Origin: Pararoseomonas baculiformis | GTDB taxonomy: Bacteria > Pseudomonadota > Alphaproteobacteria > Acetobacterales > Acetobacteraceae | Length of the DNA: 64,000 nt | Reading direction: 5' to 3' | NCBI RefSeq assembly: GCF_017813395.1 | Contig: NZ_JAGIZB010000006.1 | Location: 1-64,000 of the forward strand | Part shown: in pieces, positions 25,500-33,409 of the stretch | Layout of the letters: each line of letters begins with the position of its first letter | How positions within the stretch are numbered: the first letter of the stretch is position 1 | The notes under the pieces: generated by a model | What the model saw: the letters and a program-made list of their open reading frames with translations, nothing else | Databases searched by the model: none | What the model was told of the DNA's origin: nothing | Made by a program: the position numbers and the translations under genes

Positions 25500-27179
25500 T
25501 CACCCCGCCGCCATTCCCCGCGCCGTCGCCGCCGCCTGCCCCAGATCCTCGACGAAGCGGTCATACTCCCGCGCCTTCCCCGCCGGATCCGGGATCCGCA
25601 GCAGGTAGGAAGGATGAACGGTCGGGTAGAAAGGCCGCCCCTCCGGGTCCCGCAGCAGGGAACCCCGCATCTTCGTCACCGGCATCGCGCGCCCGGTCAC
25701 CGCGCGCAGCGCCGTCGCCCCCAGCGTCACGATCAGCCGGGGCTGCACGATCCCGATCTCGCGCTGCAGGAAGGGCCGGTAGAAGGTGATGTCCCCGGCA
25801 TCGGGGGACTGGTGCAGGCGCCGCTTGCCCGTCGGCTTGAACTTGAAGTGCTTCACCGCATTGGTGACATAGGCCTCCCCGCGCGGAACGCCCGCCTCCT
25901 CCAGCGCCTTGTTCCAGAGCCGCCCCGCGGGCCCGACGAAAGGCCGCCCGGCGATATCCTCCTCATCCCCGGGCTGCTCGCCCACGAACATCAGCAGCGG
26001 GTGCCGCGGCCCCTCACCCATCACCGGCTGGGTCGCATGCGCCACCCAGGGGGGCAGGTCATTCCGCGCCAGCAGGTCGCGCCGCAGCGCGGCCTGGGCC
26101 TCGGCGAAGTCGCCATTCTCGGTCGGCAGGTCGGCAGCCATGACCGGCTGAACGTCCGGCACGCCCCGCAGATGCGCCGGGAGGTGCACGGCCCGCTGCC
26201 GCCGCTCGGCGGCCGGCGTCGCGCCCCGCGTCACCATCTCCGCCACCCGCTTCGGCGCCTCCGCCATCAACCGCGGGATTTCCCGCGCCTCCGGCAGGTT
26301 GCGCCAGTACTTCTTGGGCATCTCCGCCCGCATCGCATCCGGCTTCAGCCGCGCCGGATTGAAGATGGAGGCGAAATAGGCCCGCCACAGCCCCTCCGCC
26401 GCATCCTCGGCCGGCGCGTCCGCGCGCCGCGCGCCGGGCCCGAACCGCACCGCACCGCCATCCCAGTGCGCCGAAAGCCCGGGCGTCAGGATCGACCAGC
26501 GCAGGCTCGCGAAGCGCCGCATGAAGAACCCCGCCTCCGCGCGCAGGACGTGGTGCTCCGGCTCGAACCAGGCCACGAAGCGCGAATCCGGCAGCGCGGA
26601 AGGCGCCATGGGCGCCGCCACCGCCTCCTTCCCGGCCGCGCCGGGCTCCTCCTCCTCCAGCACCCCCAGGTCCCGCAGCGCCAACGCCACGCTCCGCGCG
26701 TTGCGCGGCCGGGCAGGATCGCGCGGCACATTCACGGGCGGGGGCGGCGGCAGCGGCATGGCGGGCACGCCATCCTCCACCCGCACCTCGCGGAACCGCA
26801 GGAAGGCATGCATCTTGTGCGCGTCCCGCCGGACCGCCCGGGCCATGGCCTGGGCCCGTGCCACTTCCGGGTCCGCCGCATCCTCCAGCAGCCCGCGCTC
26901 GGCCTGCAGCCGGTGCAGCAGCGAATGCAGCAGCGCGAAGCGCTCCCCATCCCGGTGCATCGCCACCAGCCGCGCCAGGTCGGGGAAGTCGCGCGGCACG
27001 CGCGGCGCCTCGGCCCCCTCGGGCGGCGCCGGGGGCGGCCCGCCGCCGAACAGGGGCACCGGGTCCCCCGCGACGCGCCAGTCCACATCGGCGGGCCGCA
27101 CCCCCGCCATCACCAGCCCCCGCGCCGCCGCGCGCCAGCCCTCGAAGTCATCCGGGGCGGAAAGCGGCACGCTAAACAT
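25500..27179 (-). CDS. UdgX-type uracil-DNA glycosylase fused to a TIGR03915/DUF4130 domain
   Basis: 559 residues. The first 240 or so match the DNA-repair-associated DUF4130 module (LHRLQAERG, RRDAHKMHAFLRFREV, FEPEHHVLRAEAGFFMRRF). The C-terminal UDG domain has GEQPGDEEDIAGRPFVGPAGRL, VTNAVKHFKF, the UdgX motif KRRLHQSP with His456, and TVHPSYLLR. In UdgX the loop histidine forms a covalent bond with uracil-site DNA. The whole translation contains no cysteine, so the usual Fe-S cluster ligands are missing. The gene overlaps its radical SAM partner by eight bases. It converges on hslV. Confidence 0.9.
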   Translation of the reverse strand: MFSVPLSAPDDFEGWRAAARGLVMAGVRPADVDWRVAGDPVPLFGGGPPPAPPEGAEAPRVPRDFPDLARLVAMHRDGERFALLHSLLHRLQAERGLLEDAADPEVARAQAMARAVRRDAHKMHAFLRFREVRVEDGVPAMPLPPPPPVNVPRDPARPRNARSVALALRDLGVLEEEEPGAAGKEAVAAPMAPSALPDSRFVAWFEPEHHVLRAEAGFFMRRFASLRWSILTPGLSAHWDGGAVRFGPGARRADAPAEDAAEGLWRAYFASIFNPARLKPDAMRAEMPKKYWRNLPEAREIPRLMAEAPKRVAEMVTRGATPAAERRQRAVHLPAHLRGVPDVQPVMAADLPTENGDFAEAQAALRRDLLARNDLPPWVAHATQPVMGEGPRHPLLMFVGEQPGDEEDIAGRPFVGPAGRLWNKALEEAGVPRGEAYVTNAVKHFKFKPTGKRRLHQSPDAGDITFYRPFLQREIGIVQPRLIVTLGATALRAVTGRAMPVTKMRGSLLRDPEGRPFYPTVHPSYLLRIPDPAGKAREYDRFVEDLGQAAATARGMAAG

Positions 27180-28500
27180 GCGCGCCCCCGAACAGCGGCA
27201 GCTGCACCGGCCGCGCCAGCATCCCCGCCGCAGCCACCCCGGCCCGCTCCGCCAGCCCGTCGCGCGGCAGCAGCAGCGCCCGCAGATCCGCCCGGTCCAG
27301 CAGCCCCGCGCGGGGATGGTGGTCCACCGCCGTGACGAAGGGCGCCACCTTCCGCAGGTTCACCCGCAGCCGCGCCAGATCCGCCATCCGGAAGGAGCGC
27401 ACCCGCCGCGCCGCGACGATCCGGTCAACGGTCTTCGCCCCCAGCCCCGGCACGCGCAGCAGCATCTCCCGCTCCGCCCGGTTCACATCCACCGGGAAGG
27501 CCGCGCGATGTTTCAGGGCCCAGGCCAGCTTCGGATCCACCTCCAGGTCCAGCATCCCGCCCTCGCCGCCCGCCATCACCTCCGGCGCGCTGAAGCCGTA
27601 GAAGCGCAGCAGCCAATCCGCCTGGTAGAGCCGGTGCTCCCGCACCAGCGGCGGCGCCACCGGCGGCAACACCGCGGACGCATCCGGGATCGGCGAATAG
27701 GCCGAGAAATAAACCCGCTTCAGCCGGTACGACCCGTAAAGCGCCGAGCTCGTATCCAGGATCACCGCATCCGTGGAAGCATCCGCCCCCACGATCATCT
27801 GGGTGGACTGCCCCGCCGGCGCGAAGCGGGGCGCCACGGCCCGCCGCCCGCCGCCCATCGCCACCTTCACCCGCGCGGCCTCGCCCTGCGCCTCCCGCGC
27901 CTCCTCGATCCGCATCCGCAGCCCGGCCATGGCCACCCGGATCGCGCGCCCATCCTTCTCCGGCGCCAGCGCCTTCAGGCTCTCCGCCCGCGGCAGCTCC
28001 ACATTGATCGAAAGCCGGTCCGCATGCCGCCCCGCCTCGGCCAGCAACTCCGGCGAAGCATCGGGAATGGTCTTGAGGTGGATGTAGCCCTTGAAGCCGT
28101 GCACCTCCCGCAGCTCCCGCGCCACGCGCACGATCTGCTCCATCGTATAATCCGGCGAGCGGATGATGCCGGAGGAGAGGAACAGCCCCTCGATGTAGTT
28201 CCGCCGGTAGAAGTCCAGCGTCAGCCCGACGATCTCGCGCACGGAAAACCGGGCCCGCCGCACATTCGAACTCGCCCGGTTGATGCAATAGGCGCAGTCG
28301 AAAACGCAGGCATTGGTCAGCAGCACCTTCAGCAGCGAAATGCAGCGCCCATCCGGCGCATAGGCATGGCAGATCCCCATGCCCTCCGTGCTGCCCAGCC
28401 CCCCGTCGCGGCTGTCCCGCTTCTCCGTGCCCGAGGAGGCGCAGGAGGCATCGTACTTCGCCGCATCCGCGAGGATCTCGAGCTTCTCCCGCAGCTCCAT
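27172..28500 (-). CDS. Radical SAM protein linked to UdgX (TIGR03916 type)
   Basis: 442 residues. The radical SAM cluster motif CxxxCxxC is Cys65, Cys69, Cys72 (CVFDCAYC), followed by LTLDFYRRNYIEGLFLSSGI. Near the C-terminus a helix-hairpin-helix motif (LRVPGLGAKTVDRIVAARR) suggests DNA contact. This family is known to be genetically linked to DUF4130-UdgX proteins, as it is here, and is presumed to act in DNA repair or modification; no reaction is established. ATG 28500 is preferred because GGAAGG lies 7 bases upstream and the family starts with MEL; 28506 and 28524 are alternatives. Confidence 0.9.
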   Translation of the reverse strand: MELREKLEILADAAKYDASCASSGTEKRDSRDGGLGSTEGMGICHAYAPDGRCISLLKVLLTNACVFDCAYCINRASSNVRRARFSVREIVGLTLDFYRRNYIEGLFLSSGIIRSPDYTMEQIVRVARELREVHGFKGYIHLKTIPDASPELLAEAGRHADRLSINVELPRAESLKALAPEKDGRAIRVAMAGLRMRIEEAREAQGEAARVKVAMGGGRRAVAPRFAPAGQSTQMIVGADASTDAVILDTSSALYGSYRLKRVYFSAYSPIPDASAVLPPVAPPLVREHRLYQADWLLRFYGFSAPEVMAGGEGGMLDLEVDPKLAWALKHRAAFPVDVNRAEREMLLRVPGLGAKTVDRIVAARRVRSFRMADLARLRVNLRKVAPFVTAVDHHPRAGLLDRADLRALLLPRDGLAERAGVAAAGMLARPVQLPLFGGAHV

Positions 28501-28657
28501 GACCATCCCTTCCGACCTGGCCATGGATATGAGGCCGAATCCGCCCCCATCAAGAACAAAATAAGAACCAACTGCCCGGGGCAGCGCGCCGCCGCTTGGG
28601 GAATCAGCGCCCCGGGACTATGTGCTGCATCGCATCACCCCCAGCCGAGCCGAGGCC

Positions 28658-28885
28658 ATGCCCGACAACTCCTACCCGCAGCTCCACTTCATCTGGGGCG
28701 GCGTCTTCACCGACGCGAGCTTCTCCACCCTCGAGCCGGGCACCGAGGAGAGCTACGGCCCCTATCACGACGTGAAGACCGCCGACCGCGTCTGGAACGA
28801 GAAGGCCCGCCGGAACATCGACATCGCGAACCACCGCCTCTTCGTCATCTCCGTCCCCCGGCCGGGCGGCGCCAAGGCAGCCTGA
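28658..28885 (+). CDS. DUF4170 small protein
   Basis: A 75-residue protein containing the DUF4170 core: GGVFTDASFSTLEPGTEESYGPY followed by a Trp-containing helix and a strand with HRLFVISVP. Such proteins are widespread in Alphaproteobacteria and have no known function. It is divergent from the radical SAM gene and lies 113 bases upstream of the RTX protease. Confidence 0.85.
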   Translation: MPDNSYPQLHFIWGGVFTDASFSTLEPGTEESYGPYHDVKTADRVWNEKARRNIDIANHRLFVISVPRPGGAKAA

Positions 28886-28998
28886 GGCAGGAACGCAACG
28901 CTTCGAAGAAGTCGTTAACGGAAACACACGCACCGGTTGTGCTTCCTCCGGCCCGGCCTTATCCGTTCGCCCCGCCATAACAAGCGGAGAATGCGGGC

Positions 28999-31098
28999 AT
29001 GAGCCTCCCGGGGGAAGCAGCTGGCACGACCAAGCCGGTTTTCACACTCGCCCAGGTCATCGAGCAGCTTGAGAGCCAGTGGGGCTGGTTCGGCTATCCC
29101 GGCGTCCATCTCCACCAGCCCGCCCCCGATGGTGAGATCACCTTCACCATCCCCACCATCCGCTACACCCCGCTCGACACCGAGGCCGAGGGCTGGCTGC
29201 CCCCTAGCCCCACCCTGCTCCAGCAGGCCCGCCTGGCCTTCGCCCTCTGGGACGACCTGATCGCCCCGTCCATCGTGGAAATCCCGCTCGATCCCGATGG
29301 CGCCGACCCGGACAGCCTGCCGGAAAGCTCCGCCGCCATCACCCTGGGCCGCACCCGCACCACATCGGGGGACGGCACCTACGCCACGGATTCCTCCTCC
29401 GTGCCGATCACCGGCCCCGGCGACTACCCGCTGAAACCCAGCCAGATCTGGCTCTCCTCCAATTGGAGCACCAACACCGATCCCGGTTTCCAGATCGGGT
29501 ATTACGGCCTGCAGACCATCGTGCACGAGATCGGCCACTCCCTCGGCCTCTCGCATCCCGGGCTCTACAACGCGGATGAGAACCGCGACATCAACTACGC
29601 CCTGGATGCGCGCTACGCGCAGGACACCCGCAAATACACGGTCATGTCCTATTTCGACGCCGATGCGGACGGATCGGGCACCTGGCATCGCGATGCCTCC
29701 GGCCATCTCCGCTACGGCTCCACGCCCCTGCTGCACGACATCGCCGCCATCCAGGCCAAGTACGGCGCGGACATGACCACCCGCGTGGACGACACGGTCT
29801 ATGGCTTCAACAGCACCGCCGGCCGCCCCGTCTTCGACTTCAGCGTCAACCACGCCCCTGTCGTTGCCATCTGGGATGCGGGCGGCCGCGACACGCTGGA
29901 CCTCTCTGGCTACGCGATGAGCCAGTCCATCGACCTCCGCGAAGGCGCCTTCAGCCATGTCGGCGGGCTCACCTACAACCTCGCCATCGCCTTCGGCGCG
30001 GAGATCGAGGACGCGATCGGCGGCACCGGCTCCGACCGCATCACCGGCAACGCCCTGGACAACTTCCTCTCCGGCATGGCCGGAAACGACCTGCTGATCG
30101 GCCTGGACGGCGACGACACGCTGATGGGCTATACCGGCGACGACGTGCTGCAGGGCGGCACCGGCAGCAACGCCATGGATGGCGGCGCCGGCTATGACGT
30201 GGTGGACCTGCGCGGCCTGGGCCGCCGCGGCGACATCTACTCCGCCGAGGGCATCGCCACCGGGCGCGTGCACGCCACCGGCACGGATGAATGGGTGAAT
30301 GTCGAGACAGCCCTCTACGCCGATGGCCGCATGGTCTTCGATGCCGAGGACACGGCCGCCCGCATCCTCCGCCTCTACGAGGCCGCGCTGGACCGCTCGC
30401 CCGACCAGTTCGGCCTCCGCGGCTCCGCCAGGGCTGTCGAGACCGGCATGACCCTGACCAGCCTCGCCGAAGCCCTCGTCACCAGCACCGAATTCTCCAC
30501 CCGCTTCGGCGCCAGCCTGTCGAACGGAGACTTCGTGGAGGTGATCCACCGGAATCTCTTCGGCTACGGCACCGACGCGGCGAACCACGCCAGCTGGACA
30601 GCCAACCTCAACGCCGGCGCCGTCTCCCGCGCCGGCTTCGTCACCGCCCTCGCCGATTCCAGCTTCGGCCGCGACGCCACGGCCGAAACCCTCGCCGCCG
30701 GCATCTGGGAACTCAGCGAAAAGGCGGATTTCCTCGCCCGCCTCTACACCGCCGCCTTCGACCGCGCGCCGGATATCGGCGGCCTTTCCCATTGGCGCGG
30801 CCAGATGACCATCGGCGCCACCGAACTCGACATCGCCAACGTCTTCACCAGCACCGATGTCTTCCAGGCCCGCTACGGCGCCCTGGACAACGGCGCCTTC
30901 GTCGAGAACCTCTACCTCAACGCCCTCAACCGCGCCGTCGATGGGCAAAGCCGCGACGTCTGGCTCTCCCGGCTTGAAGCCGGCACCTCCCGCAGCACGG
31001 TCGTGCTCGCCCTCGCCAACTCCGAGGAGATGTGGAACCTCACCGCGGAACAGATCCGCAGCGAGAACCCGGAGCACTACGGCATCGCTTTCGCCTGA
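28999..31098 (+). CDS. Secreted serralysin-type (M10) metalloprotease with RTX repeats and DUF4214 domains
   Basis: 699 residues without a Sec signal, as expected for type I secretion. The zinc site HExxHxxGxxH is His176-Glu177, His180, His186 (HEIGHSLGLSH) and the Met-turn reads TVMSYF. Calcium-binding RTX nonapeptides (GMAGNDLLIGLDGDDTLMG) cover about residues 350-400. The last 230 residues form two or three DUF4214 repeats (LYEAALDRSPDQFGL, LYTAAFDRAPDIGGLSHW). A GGAG site precedes ATG 28999. It degrades extracellular protein or matures surface proteins. No T1SS genes are adjacent. It ends 18 bases before repeat copy 3. Confidence 0.92.
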   Translation: MSLPGEAAGTTKPVFTLAQVIEQLESQWGWFGYPGVHLHQPAPDGEITFTIPTIRYTPLDTEAEGWLPPSPTLLQQARLAFALWDDLIAPSIVEIPLDPDGADPDSLPESSAAITLGRTRTTSGDGTYATDSSSVPITGPGDYPLKPSQIWLSSNWSTNTDPGFQIGYYGLQTIVHEIGHSLGLSHPGLYNADENRDINYALDARYAQDTRKYTVMSYFDADADGSGTWHRDASGHLRYGSTPLLHDIAAIQAKYGADMTTRVDDTVYGFNSTAGRPVFDFSVNHAPVVAIWDAGGRDTLDLSGYAMSQSIDLREGAFSHVGGLTYNLAIAFGAEIEDAIGGTGSDRITGNALDNFLSGMAGNDLLIGLDGDDTLMGYTGDDVLQGGTGSNAMDGGAGYDVVDLRGLGRRGDIYSAEGIATGRVHATGTDEWVNVETALYADGRMVFDAEDTAARILRLYEAALDRSPDQFGLRGSARAVETGMTLTSLAEALVTSTEFSTRFGASLSNGDFVEVIHRNLFGYGTDAANHASWTANLNAGAVSRAGFVTALADSSFGRDATAETLAAGIWELSEKADFLARLYTAAFDRAPDIGGLSHWRGQMTIGATELDIANVFTSTDVFQARYGALDNGAFVENLYLNALNRAVDGQSRDVWLSRLEAGTSRSTVVLALANSEEMWNLTAEQIRSENPEHYGIAFA

Positions 31099-31116
31099 AG
31101 CCTGGGCTGCCAGTTG

Positions 31117-31351
31117 CCGGAGAGGGCTCTGCCCTCTCCGGACCTCACCCGCCAAGGGCCTGAGGCCCTTGGAACCCCGTCTGGCTGCCGCGGATACGAT
31201 GCAAGCAGGGGTTTCTGGGGTCTCATCCTGCCCCTGCAGTCGCCTCGGGTCATGGACCCGAGGCGCACCGTCAGCCGAACCTCTCCATTGATAGAAAAAG
31301 ATGATGGTGAGGGGTCCGGGGAGAGGAAGAATTCCTTCTTCCTCTCCCCGG
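31117..31351 (+). repeat. Four-hairpin intergenic repeat, copy 3
   Basis: Third copy. All four stems are perfect. Stem C (31241-31265) differs from copies 1 and 2 at one position on each arm, and both changes preserve pairing: CGCCTCGGGTC pairs with GACCCGAGGCG, where the others have CGCCTCCGGTC and GACCGGAGGCG. The ATG loop is unchanged. The variable part between B and C has diverged. The copy fills the gap between the convergent RTX protease and glutathione peroxidase genes. Confidence 0.92.
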
Positions 31352-31391
31352 GACAAACCGCCCCCTCAAGATCAGCCCAAGCGCGCCCCCA

Positions 31392-31877
31392 TCACCCCTG
31401 GAGCAGCCGCTCGATATCCCCGGCCAGCCTTTCCGGTGCCGTGGCCGGCGCGTAGCGCGCCACCACCCGTCCCTCGCGGTCCACCAGGAACTTGGTGAAG
31501 TTCCACTTCACCGCCTCGGTCCCCAGCGCTCCCGGCGCCGCCTTTTTCAGGTGCCGGAACACCGGGTCGGCCCCGGCGCCGTTCACCTCGACCTTCGCGA
31601 AGACAGGGAAGGTCACGTCGTACTTCGTGGTGCAGAAATTCGCGATCTCCGCCGCGTCGCCCGGCTCCTGCTTCCCGAACTGGTTGCAGGGAAAGGCCAG
31701 CACCTGGAAGCCCCGCTCGCCATATCGCTTCTGCAGCGCTTCCAGCCCGGCATATTGCGGCGTGAAGCCGCAGCGGCTGGCCGTGTTCACCACCAGCAGC
31801 ACCTTGCCCCGGTAATCCGAAAGCGGCTGCGCCCCACCACCCGGCAGGGGCGCCGAGAGTTCAAGCAGCTCGCTCAA
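31392..31877 (-). CDS. Glutathione peroxidase-family thiol peroxidase
   Basis: 161 residues. The catalytic tetrad is visible: peroxidatic Cys36 (NTASRCGFT), Gln70 (NQFGKQEPG), Trp125 and Asn126 (KWNFTKFLV). It reduces H2O2 and organic hydroperoxides in the cytosol, with thioredoxin the likely reductant for bacterial Cys-type members. Another Cys at 64 (FPCNQ) and Cys82 (NFCTT) could act as resolving residue. Its start overlaps the sugar dehydrogenase stop by four bases, and trxA lies just beyond, so a redox operon is plausible. Confidence 0.93.
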   Translation of the reverse strand: MSELLELSAPLPGGGAQPLSDYRGKVLLVVNTASRCGFTPQYAGLEALQKRYGERGFQVLAFPCNQFGKQEPGDAAEIANFCTTKYDVTFPVFAKVEVNGAGADPVFRHLKKAAPGALGTEAVKWNFTKFLVDREGRVVARYAPATAPERLAGDIERLLQG

Positions 31878-33013
31878 CCCGCCGGCTCCAGCCGCAGCAC
31901 GCGCCCCTGCGCCTCATCCGTGAGGATGTAGAGCATCCCGTCCGGCCCCGGCAGCACCTGGCGGAAGCGCGTCCGGTTCCAGAGCAGCCGCTCCTCCCCC
32001 ACCACGCGGTCCCCATCCATGGTCAGCCGCACCAGCCCGGAAGGCCGCAGCGCCGCCAGGAACAGGCTCCCCCGCCATCCCGGAAAGGCATCGCCCGCAT
32101 AGAAATTCCCGCCCGATGGACTGATGGCCGGCGTCCAGTGCCGCAGCGGCTCCTCGATCCCCGGCGCGGTGGCCCGCCCCGTCCCGATCGGGCTGCCATC
32201 GTAATCGGTGCCGTAGGACACGATGGGCCAGCCGTAATTCGCCCCGGCCCGCAGCAGGTTCACCTCGTCCCCGCCCCGCGCGCCGAACTCGATCTCGATC
32301 ATCGAGCCCGTGGCCGGGTTCAGCGCCAGCCCCTGCGGGTTCCGGTGCCCATAGGTGAAGATCTCCGGCCGCGCGCCCTGCCGCCCGATGAAGGGATTCC
32401 CCTCCGCCGGCCGCCCGTCCCGCTCCAGCCGCAGCACCTTCCCGGCCAGGTCCCCCAGCCGCTGCGCCCGCTCCTTGTCGCTGTAGCGGTCACCGGTGGA
32501 GAGATAGAGCTTCCCGTCCCGCCCGAAGACGATCCGGCAGCCATAATGGTTCCGCCCGGAGGACTGCGCCGGGGTCGCATCCAGCAGCGTCCGCACCCGC
32601 TCCAGCCGCGCCATGTCGGCCGAGAAGCTGGCGCTCACCAGCCGTGTCAGCGCCCCGCCTTCAGCGGCGCCCGCCAGGCAAAAATAAACCTGCCGCGTGG
32701 AGGCGAAGTCCGGTGCCAGGGCCACGTCCAGCAGCCCGCCCTGCCCCTGCGCCACCACATCCGGCACGCCGGGCACGGGGGCCGAAACCGCCCCGTCCCG
32801 GCCGATGATGCGTAGCCGCCCGGGCCGTTCCGTCACCAGCAGGCGCCCATCCGGCAGGAAGGCCGCGCCCCAGGGCCGCTCCAGCCCCGTCGCGAACTCC
32901 GCCACCCGGAAATCCGCCCGCTCGCTCCGCACCACCTCCTGCGAGGCCACGGGGGCGGCGCATCCCGCCAACCCCAGGCCCAGCAGAAGGCCGAGAACCC
33001 GCGCGGCCCGCAA
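31874..33013 (-). CDS. PQQ-dependent aldose/glucose dehydrogenase-like lipoprotein
   Basis: About 379 residues starting from TTG 33013, five bases after trxA; no ATG is available and the start is uncertain. The first 20 residues form a lipoprotein signal (LGLGLAGC). A six-bladed beta-propeller follows, with GLERPWGAAFLPDGRLLVTER at the start, and GRNHYGCRIVFGRDGKLYLSTGDRY and YGHRNPQGLALNP as the GDH/YliI hallmarks (PF07995). Members oxidise aldoses in the periplasm with PQQ. It lies between trxA and the peroxidase gene on the same strand. Confidence 0.88.
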   Translation of the reverse strand: MRAARVLGLLLGLGLAGCAAPVASQEVVRSERADFRVAEFATGLERPWGAAFLPDGRLLVTERPGRLRIIGRDGAVSAPVPGVPDVVAQGQGGLLDVALAPDFASTRQVYFCLAGAAEGGALTRLVSASFSADMARLERVRTLLDATPAQSSGRNHYGCRIVFGRDGKLYLSTGDRYSDKERAQRLGDLAGKVLRLERDGRPAEGNPFIGRQGARPEIFTYGHRNPQGLALNPATGSMIEIEFGARGGDEVNLLRAGANYGWPIVSYGTDYDGSPIGTGRATAPGIEEPLRHWTPAISPSGGNFYAGDAFPGWRGSLFLAALRPSGLVRLTMDGDRVVGEERLLWNRTRFRQVLPGPDGMLYILTDEAQGRVLRLEPAG

Positions 33014-33018
33014 GCCGG

Positions 33019-33351
33019 TCAGCCCCCGATCGCCTGGTCCACCCAGGCCCGAAGCTGGCCGCGCGGCATGGCGCCCACCTTCGTGTCCACGGGCTTGCCG
33101 TCCTTGAACAGGATCATGGTGGGGATGCCGCGCACCGCATACTGGTTCGGCGTCATCGGGTTCTCGTCGATGTTGACCTTCGCGACGGTCAGCTTGCCCG
33201 CATAGTCCTTGCCGATCTCGTCCAGGATCGGCCCGACCATGCGGCACGGGCCGCACCACTCCGCCCAGAAATCGACCAGCACGGGGCCCTGGGCCTCCAG
33301 CACATCGGTCTTGAAGCTGTCATCGCTGACGGCCTTGGTGTTCTCGCTCAT
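33019..33351 (-). CDS. trxA: Thioredoxin
   Basis: 110 residues with the active site WCGPC (in [13 protein letters not shown]) and the cis-proline loop GIPTMILF. It is a complete single-domain cytosolic thioredoxin that reduces disulphides in ribonucleotide reductase, peroxidases and others. The start MSENTK at 33351 is used; the open frame continues upstream without conservation. Glutathione peroxidase two genes downstream could be a client. Confidence 0.96.
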   Translation of the reverse strand: MSENTKAVSDDSFKTDVLEAQGPVLVDFWAEWCGPCRMVGPILDEIGKDYAGKLTVAKVNIDENPMTPNQYAVRGIPTMILFKDGKPVDTKVGAMPRGQLRAWVDQAIGG

Positions 33352-33409
33352 CTGTTCCGTATCCCGAAAAGGGGGCTGCCGTGGAAAGTCGGGTCGCACC
33401 CCGGCCGGG

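Noticed and set aside
28915-31356. An 813-residue open frame on the minus strand opposite the RTX metalloprotease
   Set aside because: It is the antisense shadow of a gene with clear zinc site, RTX repeats and DUF4214 domains. Its composition is Gly/Ala/Val/Glu noise and it runs through repeat copy 3.
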